Source: JARYMI01 sp037444845
GTDB taxonomy: Bacteria > Acidobacteriota > Aminicenantia > Aminicenantales > UBA8522
Length of the DNA: 23,624 nucleotides
Reading direction: 5' to 3'
NCBI GenBank assembly: GCA_037444845.1
Contig: JBBILQ010000043.1
Coordinates: 1-23,624 of the forward strand
Each line of letters starts with the position of its first letter. The stretch's first letter is position 1. Under the pieces are notes generated by a model. The model was not told the origin of the DNA, made no database searches, and saw nothing but the letters and a program-made list of their open reading frames with translations. A program made the translations under genes and the position numbers. Positions 16,027 to 23,624 of this stretch are shown here, one piece after another.

Positions 16027-16935
16027 TCAACCTCCAGTGGTCACCTCGAAGCCAGAACTCTCCAATCTTTTTTTGATTTTTTCGATCAATTCCCCGGCCG
16101 GCGGCTGAATGTTTCCAACCATATAGGGAAGAGTGAATCTTCTGTATTTTTCTTTTCCCAAATCATGATAAGGCAAAAGGCTGAGAAGACGGAGGTTTTC
16201 GAGCGAACGAAGGAACCCGATCATCTCTTCGATGTCCTTCTCTTCATCGTTCACTCCTGGAATGACGGGGATGCGGACGATAACGTCCTTGCCTTGTTTA
16301 TCGAGTCTTCTTAGATTTTCCAGCACGGCCTTGTTCGACCCGCCGGTGAATTGGCGGTGTTTCCTGTCATCCATGACTTTCAGGTCATACAGGAAAAGGT
16401 CGACGCTGTCGCAAATCTTGTCCAGAATATCCGGCCGGGAAAAACCGCACGTGTCGACAGTCGTATGGATTCCCTTCTTTTTTGATTCTTCAAGAAGCGC
16501 CTGCAGAAACTCTGGCTGCATCAACGGCTCGCCTCCTGAGAACGTAACGCCTCCCCCCGACTCATCATGGAACATCAGGTCTTTTTCCACCTCTTCCATG
16601 ACTTCTCCCACGCTCAACCGGCGCCCGGCGATTTCAATGGCCCGGGAAGGACAGACGTCAGCACACGTTCCACAGAGGTCACAATTATTTTTGTCAAGGA
16701 AAACAAGAGAATCACTTTTAGAAAGAGCAGCACGATCGCAAACAGAAACACACTCCCGGCATTCCTGGAGACACCTGGACGGCCAGAGAGCGATTTCAGG
16801 GTCGGGGGACTGTCCTTCCGGATTATGGCACCACTGGCAACGGAGGGGACAGCCTTTCAAAAAGACGGTGGTGCGGATCCCTGGGCCGTCGTGGATGGAG
16901 TATTTCTGAATGTTAAAAACAACTCCGGTCAGCAT
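16027..16935 (-). CDS. hypE: Radical SAM glycyl-radical-enzyme activase (HypE-like)
   Basis: Activating enzyme that uses S-adenosylmethionine to place the glycyl radical on the adjacent enzyme. I start it at ATG 16935 (302 residues, MLTGVVFNIQ). The longer frame to 17049 lies inside the regulator gene and lacks family sequence. YSIHDGPGIRTTVFLKGC leads into the radical SAM motif CPLRCQWC (Cys29, Cys33, Cys36). A ferredoxin-like insert carries two further clusters, Cys55/59/62/66 and Cys85/88/91/95, as in activases of the non-PFL glycyl radical enzymes. GGGVTFSGGEPL (127-138) is the SAM-binding glycine motif. It lies 19 bases after the regulator and 4 bases before the radical enzyme, which identifies its partner. 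The name hypE follows from the neighbour; the sequence alone says only GRE activase. Confidence 0.9.
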   Translation of the reverse strand: MLTGVVFNIQKYSIHDGPGIRTTVFLKGCPLRCQWCHNPEGQSPDPEIALWPSRCLQECRECVSVCDRAALSKSDSLVFLDKNNCDLCGTCADVCPSRAIEIAGRRLSVGEVMEEVEKDLMFHDESGGGVTFSGGEPLMQPEFLQALLEESKKKGIHTTVDTCGFSRPDILDKICDSVDLFLYDLKVMDDRKHRQFTGGSNKAVLENLRRLDKQGKDVIVRIPVIPGVNDEEKDIEEMIGFLRSLENLRLLSLLPYHDLGKEKYRRFTLPYMVGNIQPPAGELIEKIKKRLESSGFEVTTGG

Positions 16936-16954
16936 AGCCCCGCCTTTCCCCCGC

Positions 16955-17686
16955 TCAAGTCTCCTCCGACAGTTTCTTGGTATACTGGAGCGCCTTCGCA
17001 TAATACCTGTTGACGAACCTTTCTTGAACCTGGAAAGACCAATGCACATCGCGAACGTAAAGGGCTGCTTCCTGGAATTTTCCGCCCTTGATGAGGTTGA
17101 ATATCTCCCTGTGTTCCTTGCTGTTCGACATCTCTTCCCATTCTTTGACGAACCCTTCCTGCCGGGGAAAATCGTAAAGCCTCTTCTTGAGGTTGTTGAC
17201 TGTCTTGATCAATTTCTCGTTGCCGCACAGGTTGAGGAAAACGTTGTGGAACTTGACGTTCCTTTCATAATAGAGGTCGAAATTGTTATCGTCGATGGCT
17301 TTCTTCATCCCGTCCATGAGTTTTTCCATCGTCTTGATGTCCGAATTCTTGATTTTGTCGGCAGCCAGGAGAAGAGCGATGCTCTCCAGGGCGCCGATGA
17401 TCTCGTAGTAGTTTCTTATATCCCGGAGAGTTAAGACATTCACGACGACACCGCGGCGGGGCAGGATAGAGACGAAGTCTTCCATCTCCAACTGCAGCAG
17501 CGCATCGCGCAGGGGCGTTTTGCTCACTCCAAGCTTGTTGGCTGTTTCGTCCATGTTGATGATAGAGCCTGGGAGGATTTTTCCCCGGCGCATCTGCTCC
17601 CTGAGGTATTCATAAACCTGGTCTTTTAAAGATTTAAGGTTTAAAATGGGCTTTTCCACCATAACCGTATTGGCTCCTTTGCTCAA
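16955..17686 (-). CDS. GntR family regulator, FCD (FadR-like) domain
   Basis: DNA-binding regulator probably controlling its own operon (activase plus HypD-like enzyme) in response to a small carboxylate or amino-acid ligand. Residues about 18-85 are a GntR winged helix, with LGVSKTPLRDALLQLEMEDF as recognition region. About 90-235 is an all-helical FCD domain. Its usual metal set appears as Asn143, His147, His192 and His215; asparagine stands where aspartate is common. TTG 17686 gives 243 residues, preceded by AAGGAT at a plausible distance. ATG 17662 is an alternative, with AAGGAG 11 bases upstream. It is the first gene of the operon, 19 bases before hypE. Hydroxyproline, or its product, as ligand is inference from context. 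Confidence 0.88.
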   Translation of the reverse strand: MSKGANTVMVEKPILNLKSLKDQVYEYLREQMRRGKILPGSIINMDETANKLGVSKTPLRDALLQLEMEDFVSILPRRGVVVNVLTLRDIRNYYEIIGALESIALLLAADKIKNSDIKTMEKLMDGMKKAIDDNNFDLYYERNVKFHNVFLNLCGNEKLIKTVNNLKKRLYDFPRQEGFVKEWEEMSNSKEHREIFNLIKGGKFQEAALYVRDVHWSFQVQERFVNRYYAKALQYTKKLSEET

Positions 17687-17706
17687 AGTCCATCCTTTTA
17701 TTATAA

Positions 17707-17735
17707 AGTATATCAGATATCAGCCGCCAGTTCAA
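17707..17735 (-). promoter_or_regulatory. Promoter and candidate operator of the regulator-hypE-hypD operon
   Basis: On the minus strand TTGAAC (17735-17730), exactly 17 bases, TATACT (17712-17707). A second hexamer TATAAT follows at 17705-17700. The spacer and -10 contain a tandem 7-base repeat, ATATCAG twice (17710-17723 on +), and a GATATC palindrome. A repressor bound there would block the promoter, so this is the obvious place for autoregulation by the GntR protein. Transcription would start near 17700, about 14 bases before TTG 17686. Confidence 0.6.
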
Positions 17736-17869
17736 GTTCAACCCTTCAATTTCTTGCGTTTTTTCTAAAAATAGACATCCATCCCCTTTTCTATATCATA
17801 ATTTAAACTTAAATAATAATAAAAATAAATAAAAATATCTCCAGAATTCCTGTCCCCCTCTAAAGGCCG

Positions 17870-20632
17870 TTACGGCATTCGTATTTTTACAGGGAAAGGG
17901 CCGACCGACCATCCTGTTGTCCCTGTGATTCGGGCTTTCCTGATCAATTTTTTGCCGCCAACCTCAAGAGTGACCATGAATTCGCCAGGCGGCACCCACA
18001 GGCTCAAAACATCTCTCGGACTCCGTATCTGGGCAGCCCCCTCGTGCGGTCCAAATCGCCGCCGCATGTCCCAAACGACTGCATGAATCCCTGAATCGGC
18101 ACTACCTTCGAGCTTGGCGATTTCTTGGCCATAAGGATCCGTGATGAGAATATTTGTCTTCCCAGCCATCTTGCTCTTCAGATAATACCTCATGATGACT
18201 CCATTGGGCTCGTTTGGGGTGATCAAATGCCGGTCACCAAACAAATAATCGTTGGCCCCAAAAATGCGGGTGACTCGTTGGACTTTGGGCTCAATTTCAA
18301 AGAAATACGCGTCTTCGGCCAGGATTTTTTCGTTCATCTCCTGCAGCGCCGTGACATCAGTCATAAAGAGGCCGCGTCCGTAGGTTGCCACGATCAGGTC
18401 GTTTTCTCTGGGATGGACAAGCAGGTCGTTGACAGGGACATTGGGAATGTTGTTGTTCATCCTCACCCACTTTTTCCCTCCGTCAATAGAGACATAAACG
18501 CCCGTGTCATTTCCCAGGAAAAGCAGGCCTGGGTTCTTCCCGCCTTCGATGACCGCATTCACTGGCGACATGGGGAGATTGGCAGCAAGGGAAACCCAAG
18601 TGGATCCGTAATCTTCCGTCATGAAAATAAAAGGCCTGAAATCATCGTTTCTGTATCCTGTTTTCGTTATATAAGCTGTCCCTTCCTTGAAATGAGAAGC
18701 ATAGACCCGGCTCACATAGTAATCTTTCGGGGCTCCCATCTCAGCAATTTTTTGGGTAAGGTCAGTCCAGGTTGCGCCCTGGTTCCTGGTTATCCAGACT
18801 CTGCCGTCGCTCGTTCCGACCCAGATGATTCCAGGAGTCACGGGCGATTCTGAGATCGTGCTGATGGCAAACCAGGGAATTCCTCCTTCAGAGCTCCCGA
18901 CCATCTTGGCCGTATCATTTGTGCTCAGGTCAGGGCTGATTTCCTGCCAATGATCTCCACGATCCAAAGAGCGGAGCAGGACTTGCGCGCCGGCATAAAG
19001 AATCTGGCTGTTGTGAGGTGAGATATGCAAAGGAGCACACCAGATAAAGCGGTAGGGCGGTTTATCCTTATCTCTGCGCGGTACGATGCTCGTCCGATAC
19101 CCGAGTTTCTGGTCGACCCGGAAGTGGCCTCCATGCTGCATGGTTGTGTACAGCCAGCGGCTGTCTTGCGGGTCTACCTGCGTGAACATGCCATCTCCGC
19201 TCCCCACAGCAGTCCAATCCAGAAAAGTCACCCCCTGGCTGTCCGCGCTGTTGCTCGGACCTTTCCACATCTCATGATCCTGGAGACCGCCGTAGATATT
19301 ATATGGGTCTTCCATGTCACAGCCGATCGCATAAAATTCTCCCAAAGGCAGATGGTCATAATGGTCACATGTGAGGCCGCCGTCATAGGAAATGTAGACC
19401 CCACCGTCGCTTCCCATAATGATGCGGTCGGAATTCTGGGGGTCGATCCATAACGTCCGGACATCTCCGAACATCTTGGTGAAAAGCCTTCGAGGCGGCC
19501 ATTCGAGATCGTGCCAAGTCTTTCCCCCATCTCTTGAGTTGGCCAGGCAAACGCCCGTTACAAAAATTTTCTTATCGTCATTAGGATCAATCCTGATCTG
19601 GCTGAAATAATAAGGCCCTTTGGTGCTGACGTTATCTTCGATCGCGTTCATCTTCGACCATGTCTGTCCGCCATCCTCAGTTCTGTAGACTTCTCCGCCA
19701 ATCTCTCTTTCTTGTGGCTTCATCCCCCGGCTCTGGTCTTGCTCGGTTTCTCTCTTCATCGGGGGTCTTTTGTTGGCGTTCTCAACCACCGCATAAACGA
19801 TATCCGGGTTTTTCAAATACACATCAAGCCCGATACGCCCGATTTTCCCAGTCGGCAGCCCGCCGCCATGCCGAGTCCATGTCTTTCCTCCGTCCGTTGT
19901 TTTGTGGATGCCGCTTTCCGGACCTCCGCTGACATAGAGCCATGGCAATCTTTGTTTGTCATACGTGGCTGCGTAAAGGATATCAGGATCGACGGGGTTC
20001 ATGACCAAATCGATAACGCCAATTCTTTCATTGATGTAAAGCACCTTTTCCCATGTTCGACCGCCGTCAGCCGTTTTAAAAACTCCTCTTTCCTCGTTGG
20101 GAGTATAGAGATGACCCATCGCAGCCACATAGACGACATCGGGGTTTTGGGGATGAATGACGACTCTCGCTATATGATGAGAATCTCTCAACCCCATGTT
20201 TTTCCATGTTTTTCCGCCATCCGTTGATTTATAGACGCCGTCACCGCTGTATGATGTCCGAGAATTAAAAGCATCTCCCGTTCCCACCCAGACAATCTCG
20301 GGCGCCGAAGGAGCCAGGGCAACATCTCCGATGGTGAGCTTGCTCTGGCCGTCAAACACTGGCTCAAACGTGGTCCCGTTGTTTGTCGTTTTCCAGAGGC
20401 CCCCGCTCCAGGTCGCCACATAAAACGTGTAGAGATGATCCCGCGAAGGAAATCCGGGAACCGCCAGGTCAGAAATCCGAGCCCCCACGCGATAGGGCCC
20501 CAGATTCCTGTAAGGAAAAGCCCTCAACAGGCTTTCGTTAAAAAGCTCCTGCCCTCTTGAATCTCCGCAGAACAAAAAAAGCGTCCAGGTGAAAACAAGC
20601 GCCAACGTGCATCTGTGTCCCTTGCCTTTCAT
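17870..20632 (-). CDS. Exported BNR/Asp-box (sortilin/VPS10-like) beta-propeller protein
   Basis: Large secreted or cell-envelope propeller protein of 920 residues; biochemical role unknown. ATG 20632 has GGGGGAGG 5 bases upstream. Residues 1-28 form a signal peptide (TLALVFTWTLFLFCG). About ten Asp-box motifs of the S/T-x-DGGxTW type mark the blades, for example STDGGKTW, TADGGRTW, TTDGGKTW, TEDGGQTW and SIDGGKKW between about 75 and 715. Repeated ATYGRGLF- and VGTGDAF-like turns place it with the sortilin/VPS10-type glycosyl-hydrolase-like proteins that are abundant in Acidobacteriota-like genomes. The last 150 or so residues form a separate beta domain resembling FlgD-like or Ig-like tails. 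It lacks a visible catalytic set for sialidase (no clear arginine triad). A truncated relative lies just upstream on the same strand, and a TonB receptor before that. Confidence 0.82.
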   Translation of the reverse strand: MKGKGHRCTLALVFTWTLFLFCGDSRGQELFNESLLRAFPYRNLGPYRVGARISDLAVPGFPSRDHLYTFYVATWSGGLWKTTNNGTTFEPVFDGQSKLTIGDVALAPSAPEIVWVGTGDAFNSRTSYSGDGVYKSTDGGKTWKNMGLRDSHHIARVVIHPQNPDVVYVAAMGHLYTPNEERGVFKTADGGRTWEKVLYINERIGVIDLVMNPVDPDILYAATYDKQRLPWLYVSGGPESGIHKTTDGGKTWTRHGGGLPTGKIGRIGLDVYLKNPDIVYAVVENANKRPPMKRETEQDQSRGMKPQEREIGGEVYRTEDGGQTWSKMNAIEDNVSTKGPYYFSQIRIDPNDDKKIFVTGVCLANSRDGGKTWHDLEWPPRRLFTKMFGDVRTLWIDPQNSDRIIMGSDGGVYISYDGGLTCDHYDHLPLGEFYAIGCDMEDPYNIYGGLQDHEMWKGPSNSADSQGVTFLDWTAVGSGDGMFTQVDPQDSRWLYTTMQHGGHFRVDQKLGYRTSIVPRRDKDKPPYRFIWCAPLHISPHNSQILYAGAQVLLRSLDRGDHWQEISPDLSTNDTAKMVGSSEGGIPWFAISTISESPVTPGIIWVGTSDGRVWITRNQGATWTDLTQKIAEMGAPKDYYVSRVYASHFKEGTAYITKTGYRNDDFRPFIFMTEDYGSTWVSLAANLPMSPVNAVIEGGKNPGLLFLGNDTGVYVSIDGGKKWVRMNNNIPNVPVNDLLVHPRENDLIVATYGRGLFMTDVTALQEMNEKILAEDAYFFEIEPKVQRVTRIFGANDYLFGDRHLITPNEPNGVIMRYYLKSKMAGKTNILITDPYGQEIAKLEGSADSGIHAVVWDMRRRFGPHEGAAQIRSPRDVLSLWVPPGEFMVTLEVGGKKLIRKARITGTTGWSVGPFPVKIRMP

Positions 20633-20772
20633 AACATCCTCCCCCTTATCAAAAATTCACGCTCCTCTTCCCACGGCGGGCCAGCCGCTTTGCCCCGAGC
20701 TGCTCCTCCTTTTTTCAGAAAAAAACTCAAGAAAGAAGAGCCGCGAAAATCCTCGCCAAGAATGAGCAGAAT
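20633..20772. other. Intergenic spacer between the BNR remnant and the intact BNR gene
   Basis: 140 bases with no gene. It holds the purine-rich ribosome site of the intact gene at its lower end. No clear promoter pair or terminator is seen, so the intact gene may be read from a promoter upstream of the remnant. Confidence 0.35.
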
Positions 20773-21138
20773 CTACTTCTGAAGAGGAGCGACGTCGTCG
20801 ATGACCCACATCCCGCGGCCGTTGGTGGCAATGACGAGCATGTTATCTCGCGGATGAATCTGAAGGTCCCAGACCGGCGCGTGGGGAAGGCCGCTGCCCA
20901 GGCAATTCCACGTCTTGCCTCCGTCTGTCGTCACATAAACTCCGTAGTCTGTCCCGACGTACAACACGTCCTTCTTCTTCGGGTCTTCGCGAATGACGTT
21001 GGTCGGCCCGCCTGGGATATTGGAGCTTATGTCCACCCAGGTCTTGCCGCCATCGGTCGTCTTGAAAACTCCGCAAGAAAAAAGCGACCAACCCTCACGA
21101 TTCTCTCTGCCCAAGAAGAAGCCGTCCTTCTCCCTCAA
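20773..21138 (-). pseudogene. 5'-deleted BNR/sortilin-like protein, C-terminal remnant
   Basis: A 121-codon frame whose last 98 residues (from about 21069) match the end of a BNR/VPS10-like protein: VFKTTDGGKTW, VGTDYGVYVTTDGGKTW, then IHPRDNMLVIATNGRGMWVI and DDVAPLQK at the natural end. The first 23 residues (MREKDGFFLGRENREGWSLFSC) look unrelated and have no signal peptide. A full-length relative is about 900-1000 residues, so nearly all of it is missing. I read it as a deletion remnant of a tandem paralogue of the 17870-20632 gene. Expression of a short propeller fragment is unlikely to be useful. Confidence 0.75.
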
Positions 21139-21195
21139 TCTCTTCCTTTTTCTCTTGACAGTGTGATAGCAAAAATTTTTACGCTTGGCAGAAGC

Positions 21196-21223
21196 AAGGG
21201 GAGGAGATTTCTCTCCTCCCCTT
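21196..21223 (-). terminator. 12-bp perfect hairpin after the TonB receptor gene
   Basis: AAGGGGAGGAGA (21196-21207), loop TTTC, TCTCCTCCCCTT (21212-21223), about 20 bases past the receptor stop. The stem is perfect and GC-rich. On the minus strand it is followed by TTGCTTC rather than a T-run, so termination may be weak or depend on other factors. On the plus strand a TTTT follows, but no + gene precedes it. Confidence 0.6.
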
Positions 21224-21243
21224 TTCTCTCCGAGGCCTGTTCT

Positions 21244-23624
21244 TTAGAAGGCGTAGCGCACGGAGAACCGGAAAACTCTCGTCAGGTTGCTGATGCTGGT
21301 AATCCTTTTATAAGTCCCGCTGGCCGCGTAAGTGCCTGTCGTCACGTTGTTATCCGTAGGCCTCCACGTTCCTCCTGGATTCTGGGTGACGTTGACGTAA
21401 TAGTTACCGAACAGGTTGTACACATCCAGATAAGCGCTGACGGCGCCGAATTTCCCGATGTTGAAGTTTTTCTCAAGCCGGAAATCGCAGTTCTGGTACG
21501 TGAATAATCTTCTGGAACCCTGGGCCTCTGTATTTATTGTAAAGGAAGAGCTGCGGGTGAGGTCAATGCCGTTCGCATTTCCCCAGGCAGTGGGAACAAA
21601 GACAGCGACGCTTCTCTGCCACGGAGTGCCGTTGTAAAAGTTGTAATAAAAAGAGGAAAGAACGCCGAACGGGAGGTTGAAGGTGCCGTAGAGTTTGATC
21701 ACCAACGGTCGGTCCCCGTCAGCCAGCCGACCTTCTTGGTTGACAAACCAGTTAGCGCTGTTTCCGGGCGCGGAGTAACCCCAAATATTGCCGTAATCGC
21801 CGGCGATATTCCCCCATGTTTTGGAGATAGTCACAGACCCTCCAAGCTGCCAGCCCCTGGAAAAGCGCTTGTCGAAAGCGATATCCAGCCCAGAATACTT
21901 GCGGTAGGCCTCGGGAATGTTTGTCAGCAGATTGAGCATCTGGGGCGCGTTGGACTTCATGAAGTACATGGTGACAGTCTGGGCGGGAAACTGGTCAATG
22001 GCCGGGATCGTGGTGGTGAAAGGCACCCAGTAGCCGCTGTCTGGACGGTACCATGTTTTGCCCGTATTAAAATCGTAGAGAGCGTCATCGATGATGTTCA
22101 CTTTTTTCTTGTACAAGTAGCTGAAGCTTATCTTGAAGTTCGGGAAGAGTTCGTGGTCAATGCCGAGCGTGATCTGGTTGTCATAGGTCGCCTTGACTTC
22201 TGTGTCAACCAATTTGCTCCAGTACTCCCGGAGCATGATAAGAGGGCTCCGNNNNNNNNNNNNNNNNTGTCGATTCCCGCATTATCAGGCACTCTGTTGC
22301 CGTTGTCGTCCCACCAGTTGAGAGTGTAGGAGCTCAACCGGAGGGGGTTGTAGCTGACGATAAAAGAAGAATAGAGCCAATCACTGAATCGTCCGACATG
22401 GAGCTTGAGGGCGGTTTTGCCGTTGCCGAAAAGGTCGTAGGTAATGCCCAAGCGGGGAGTAAACAGGTCCCACTTGATAAAAGGATCCACGCCTGGCTGT
22501 TTGAATTCATCATAGGGGTTAATCCCCCAAGTGGGCTTAAAATAGGCTTCGCCGACGGAGTAGGCAATCCCTCCGCTTTTCTCTTTGTAAAGGTCAGGAA
22601 TCCAACCTCTTGTGTAATCGTACCTTAGGCCAACGTTAATCGTCAGCCTGTTCTTAACCGTCCACGAATCCTGCAAATAGCCCGAATAGCGAATGTTCGC
22701 GGACTTCGCCATCGAGTTTTCTCTGGTCTGCCCCATGACGTACAGGAGGATTTGACCGTCGCCGTAAGTCGGATGGGGAGCGCTCAGTCCATAGAGGCCT
22801 CGCCAATAATAGGGATTGCCGTTGTACCAGGTCTGGCGAAGGGGATTTGCCTGCCAGCTCGACCAATTGCAGGCGCCCGTCGCGAGCTCCAGCCCAGCTT
22901 TGAACTCATGGTCTCCTCCGAGGAAGTTATCCTGGAAGCGAGTCAGGTGAAGTGAGGACTGGGTGGAGGGCCGGCCGATCCACTCGTTAGTCCTGTCGCC
23001 TGTGCCGAACCAATAACCCGTATAGGAATCGTAATTGTGCTGAACAGTATTCAGGTCCTTTCCGGACTGGGAAGGGTCGGGAAGCTTCAGCATGGCAGAA
23101 ACTTCGAGAAACCCGAACCGGGCCTCAAGAAAAGTGTTTTGATTGAGTATGTAGGTAATTGTTCCGAACCCGGAATAATTTGCCCAGGGGTCGTCCGTAT
23201 ACGTGCAGTCGTAAGGCATGAAGAGGCCGCTTGCCCGGGTGTTGCGGTAGATAGCCCGATAGTTGCCGTTCAGGGCTATTCTGAGATTTTTTGCCGGCTG
23301 GAAAGTAAATTTGGCAAAGCTCCCCCAGTTCCTTGCCTTGCGGTTGAAATCATCGTAGGTTACCCCCAGAGGAGATGTCCACTTAACAAACCCGCTTCGG
23401 GTTTCCACTCGGCCAAAACGCCCGTTAAGGAAGAACCAGAGCTTGTCTTTGATCACCGGACCGCCAAGGCTTCCGGTCAGGTCATAGCTGTAGATATCTA
23501 CCGTCGGCTTTCCCAGGCCCATCGACCGGAGTTGGTCTTCAGGGACCACGATGGTTGTCCAGGGTTCACGGTTAAAGAAGACCTGGAAGAGACCCGAGAA
23601 GTCATTTCCACCCGACCTCGTCAC
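21244..23624 (-). CDS. TonB-dependent receptor (Oar-like), partial and split by an assembly gap
   Basis: Outer-membrane TonB-dependent transporter of the Oar-like type common in Acidobacteriota-like bacteria; cargo unknown. The gene enters from beyond 23624, so the signal peptide, the expected carboxypeptidase-like N-domain and most of the plug are outside. The visible part opens with MTRSGGNDFSG, a plug-end motif, then SLGGPVIKDKLWFFLNGRFG, and continues as a 22-strand-type barrel rich in aromatic girdles. It ends RVFRFSVRYAF with a terminal phenylalanine. The run of N at 22252-22267 interrupts it: the part above (22268-23624) and the part below (21244-22251) are in different frames when 16 bases are counted. 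The protein reads sensibly on both sides (...RVPDNAGID, gap, SPLIMLREYWSKLVDTEV...), so this is an assembly gap, not a mutation. At least 785 residues are present. Confidence 0.88.
22252..22267. other. Assembly gap (16 N)
   Basis: Sixteen undetermined bases. Codon phase on the two sides requires a gap of 3k+2 bases if the receptor is intact, and 16 is 3k+1. The gap length is therefore a scaffold estimate or placeholder. Confidence 0.95.

Noticed and set aside
16936..17049. Upstream extension of the activase frame
   Set aside because: The extra 38 residues fall within the regulator gene and its stop region and are unlike activase sequence.
20854..21507. 217-codon open frame on +
   Set aside because: It is antisense to the BNR remnant and the receptor C-terminus and crosses the hairpin; no protein-like features.
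21736..22329. Open frames reading through the N run
   Set aside because: They depend on counting the N run as real sequence; the true gap length is unknown.

Overview
The window looks like a scaffold from an uncultured anaerobic bacterium, most plausibly Candidatus Aminicenantes or another Acidobacteriota-like lineage. I infer this from gene content rather than a marker gene. The hints are an Oar-like TonB-dependent receptor, sortilin/BNR (Asp-box) proteins in tandem, a secreted YtcJ-type amidohydrolase, a fucosidase lipoprotein and an oxygen-sensitive glycyl radical enzyme. A run of 16 N at 22252-22267 shows it is a draft, probably metagenomic, assembly. Signal peptides, lipoproteins, the TonB receptor and a small beta-barrel indicate a double-membrane cell.

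Layout. (1) 1-4087 is scarred accessory DNA. The zinc-finger N-terminus of an IS91/IS801-type transposase lies at about 41-130 and the C-terminus of the same kind of transposase at about 3489-3851, both on + and in 5'-3' order. They bracket a GH29 alpha-L-fucosidase lipoprotein fused to F5/8C and TPR modules (398-2707, -), a frameshifted small membrane-protein gene (2929-3307, +) and diverged GGGGACGYTCCTTA-type repeats. (2) 4088-9096 encodes envelope and exported functions: a YtcJ-like amidohydrolase lipoprotein (+), a Tat-exported M24 (Xaa-Pro type) peptidase and a TolB-like propeller protein (both -), and an outer-membrane beta-barrel (+). (3) 9180-13628 is a two-gene + operon: ftsK followed directly by a LutB-LutA fusion. 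(4) 13659-17686 is a compact - strand operon: an FCD/GntR regulator, a glycyl-radical activase and a HypD-like glycyl radical enzyme. The HypD substrate and catalytic residues are all present at a constant offset. (5) 17870-23624 on - holds a TonB-dependent receptor broken by the assembly gap and running off the window, a 5'-deleted remnant of a BNR/sortilin protein, and an intact 920-residue BNR/sortilin protein.

How it could fit together. The exported peptidase, TonB receptor, BNR proteins, fucosidase and HypDE suit an anaerobe living on protein or glycoprotein detritus. Collagen-like material would be a source of hydroxyproline, which HypD would dehydrate to pyrroline-5-carboxylate. The window has no proC, so the next step must be encoded elsewhere. 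The leading hypotheses are the hydroxyproline operon, the fucosidase-TPR fusion, the LutBA fusion and a set of probable leaderless or near-leaderless promoters (TATAAT 8-10 nt from ATG). I see no tRNA, rRNA or CRISPR array.
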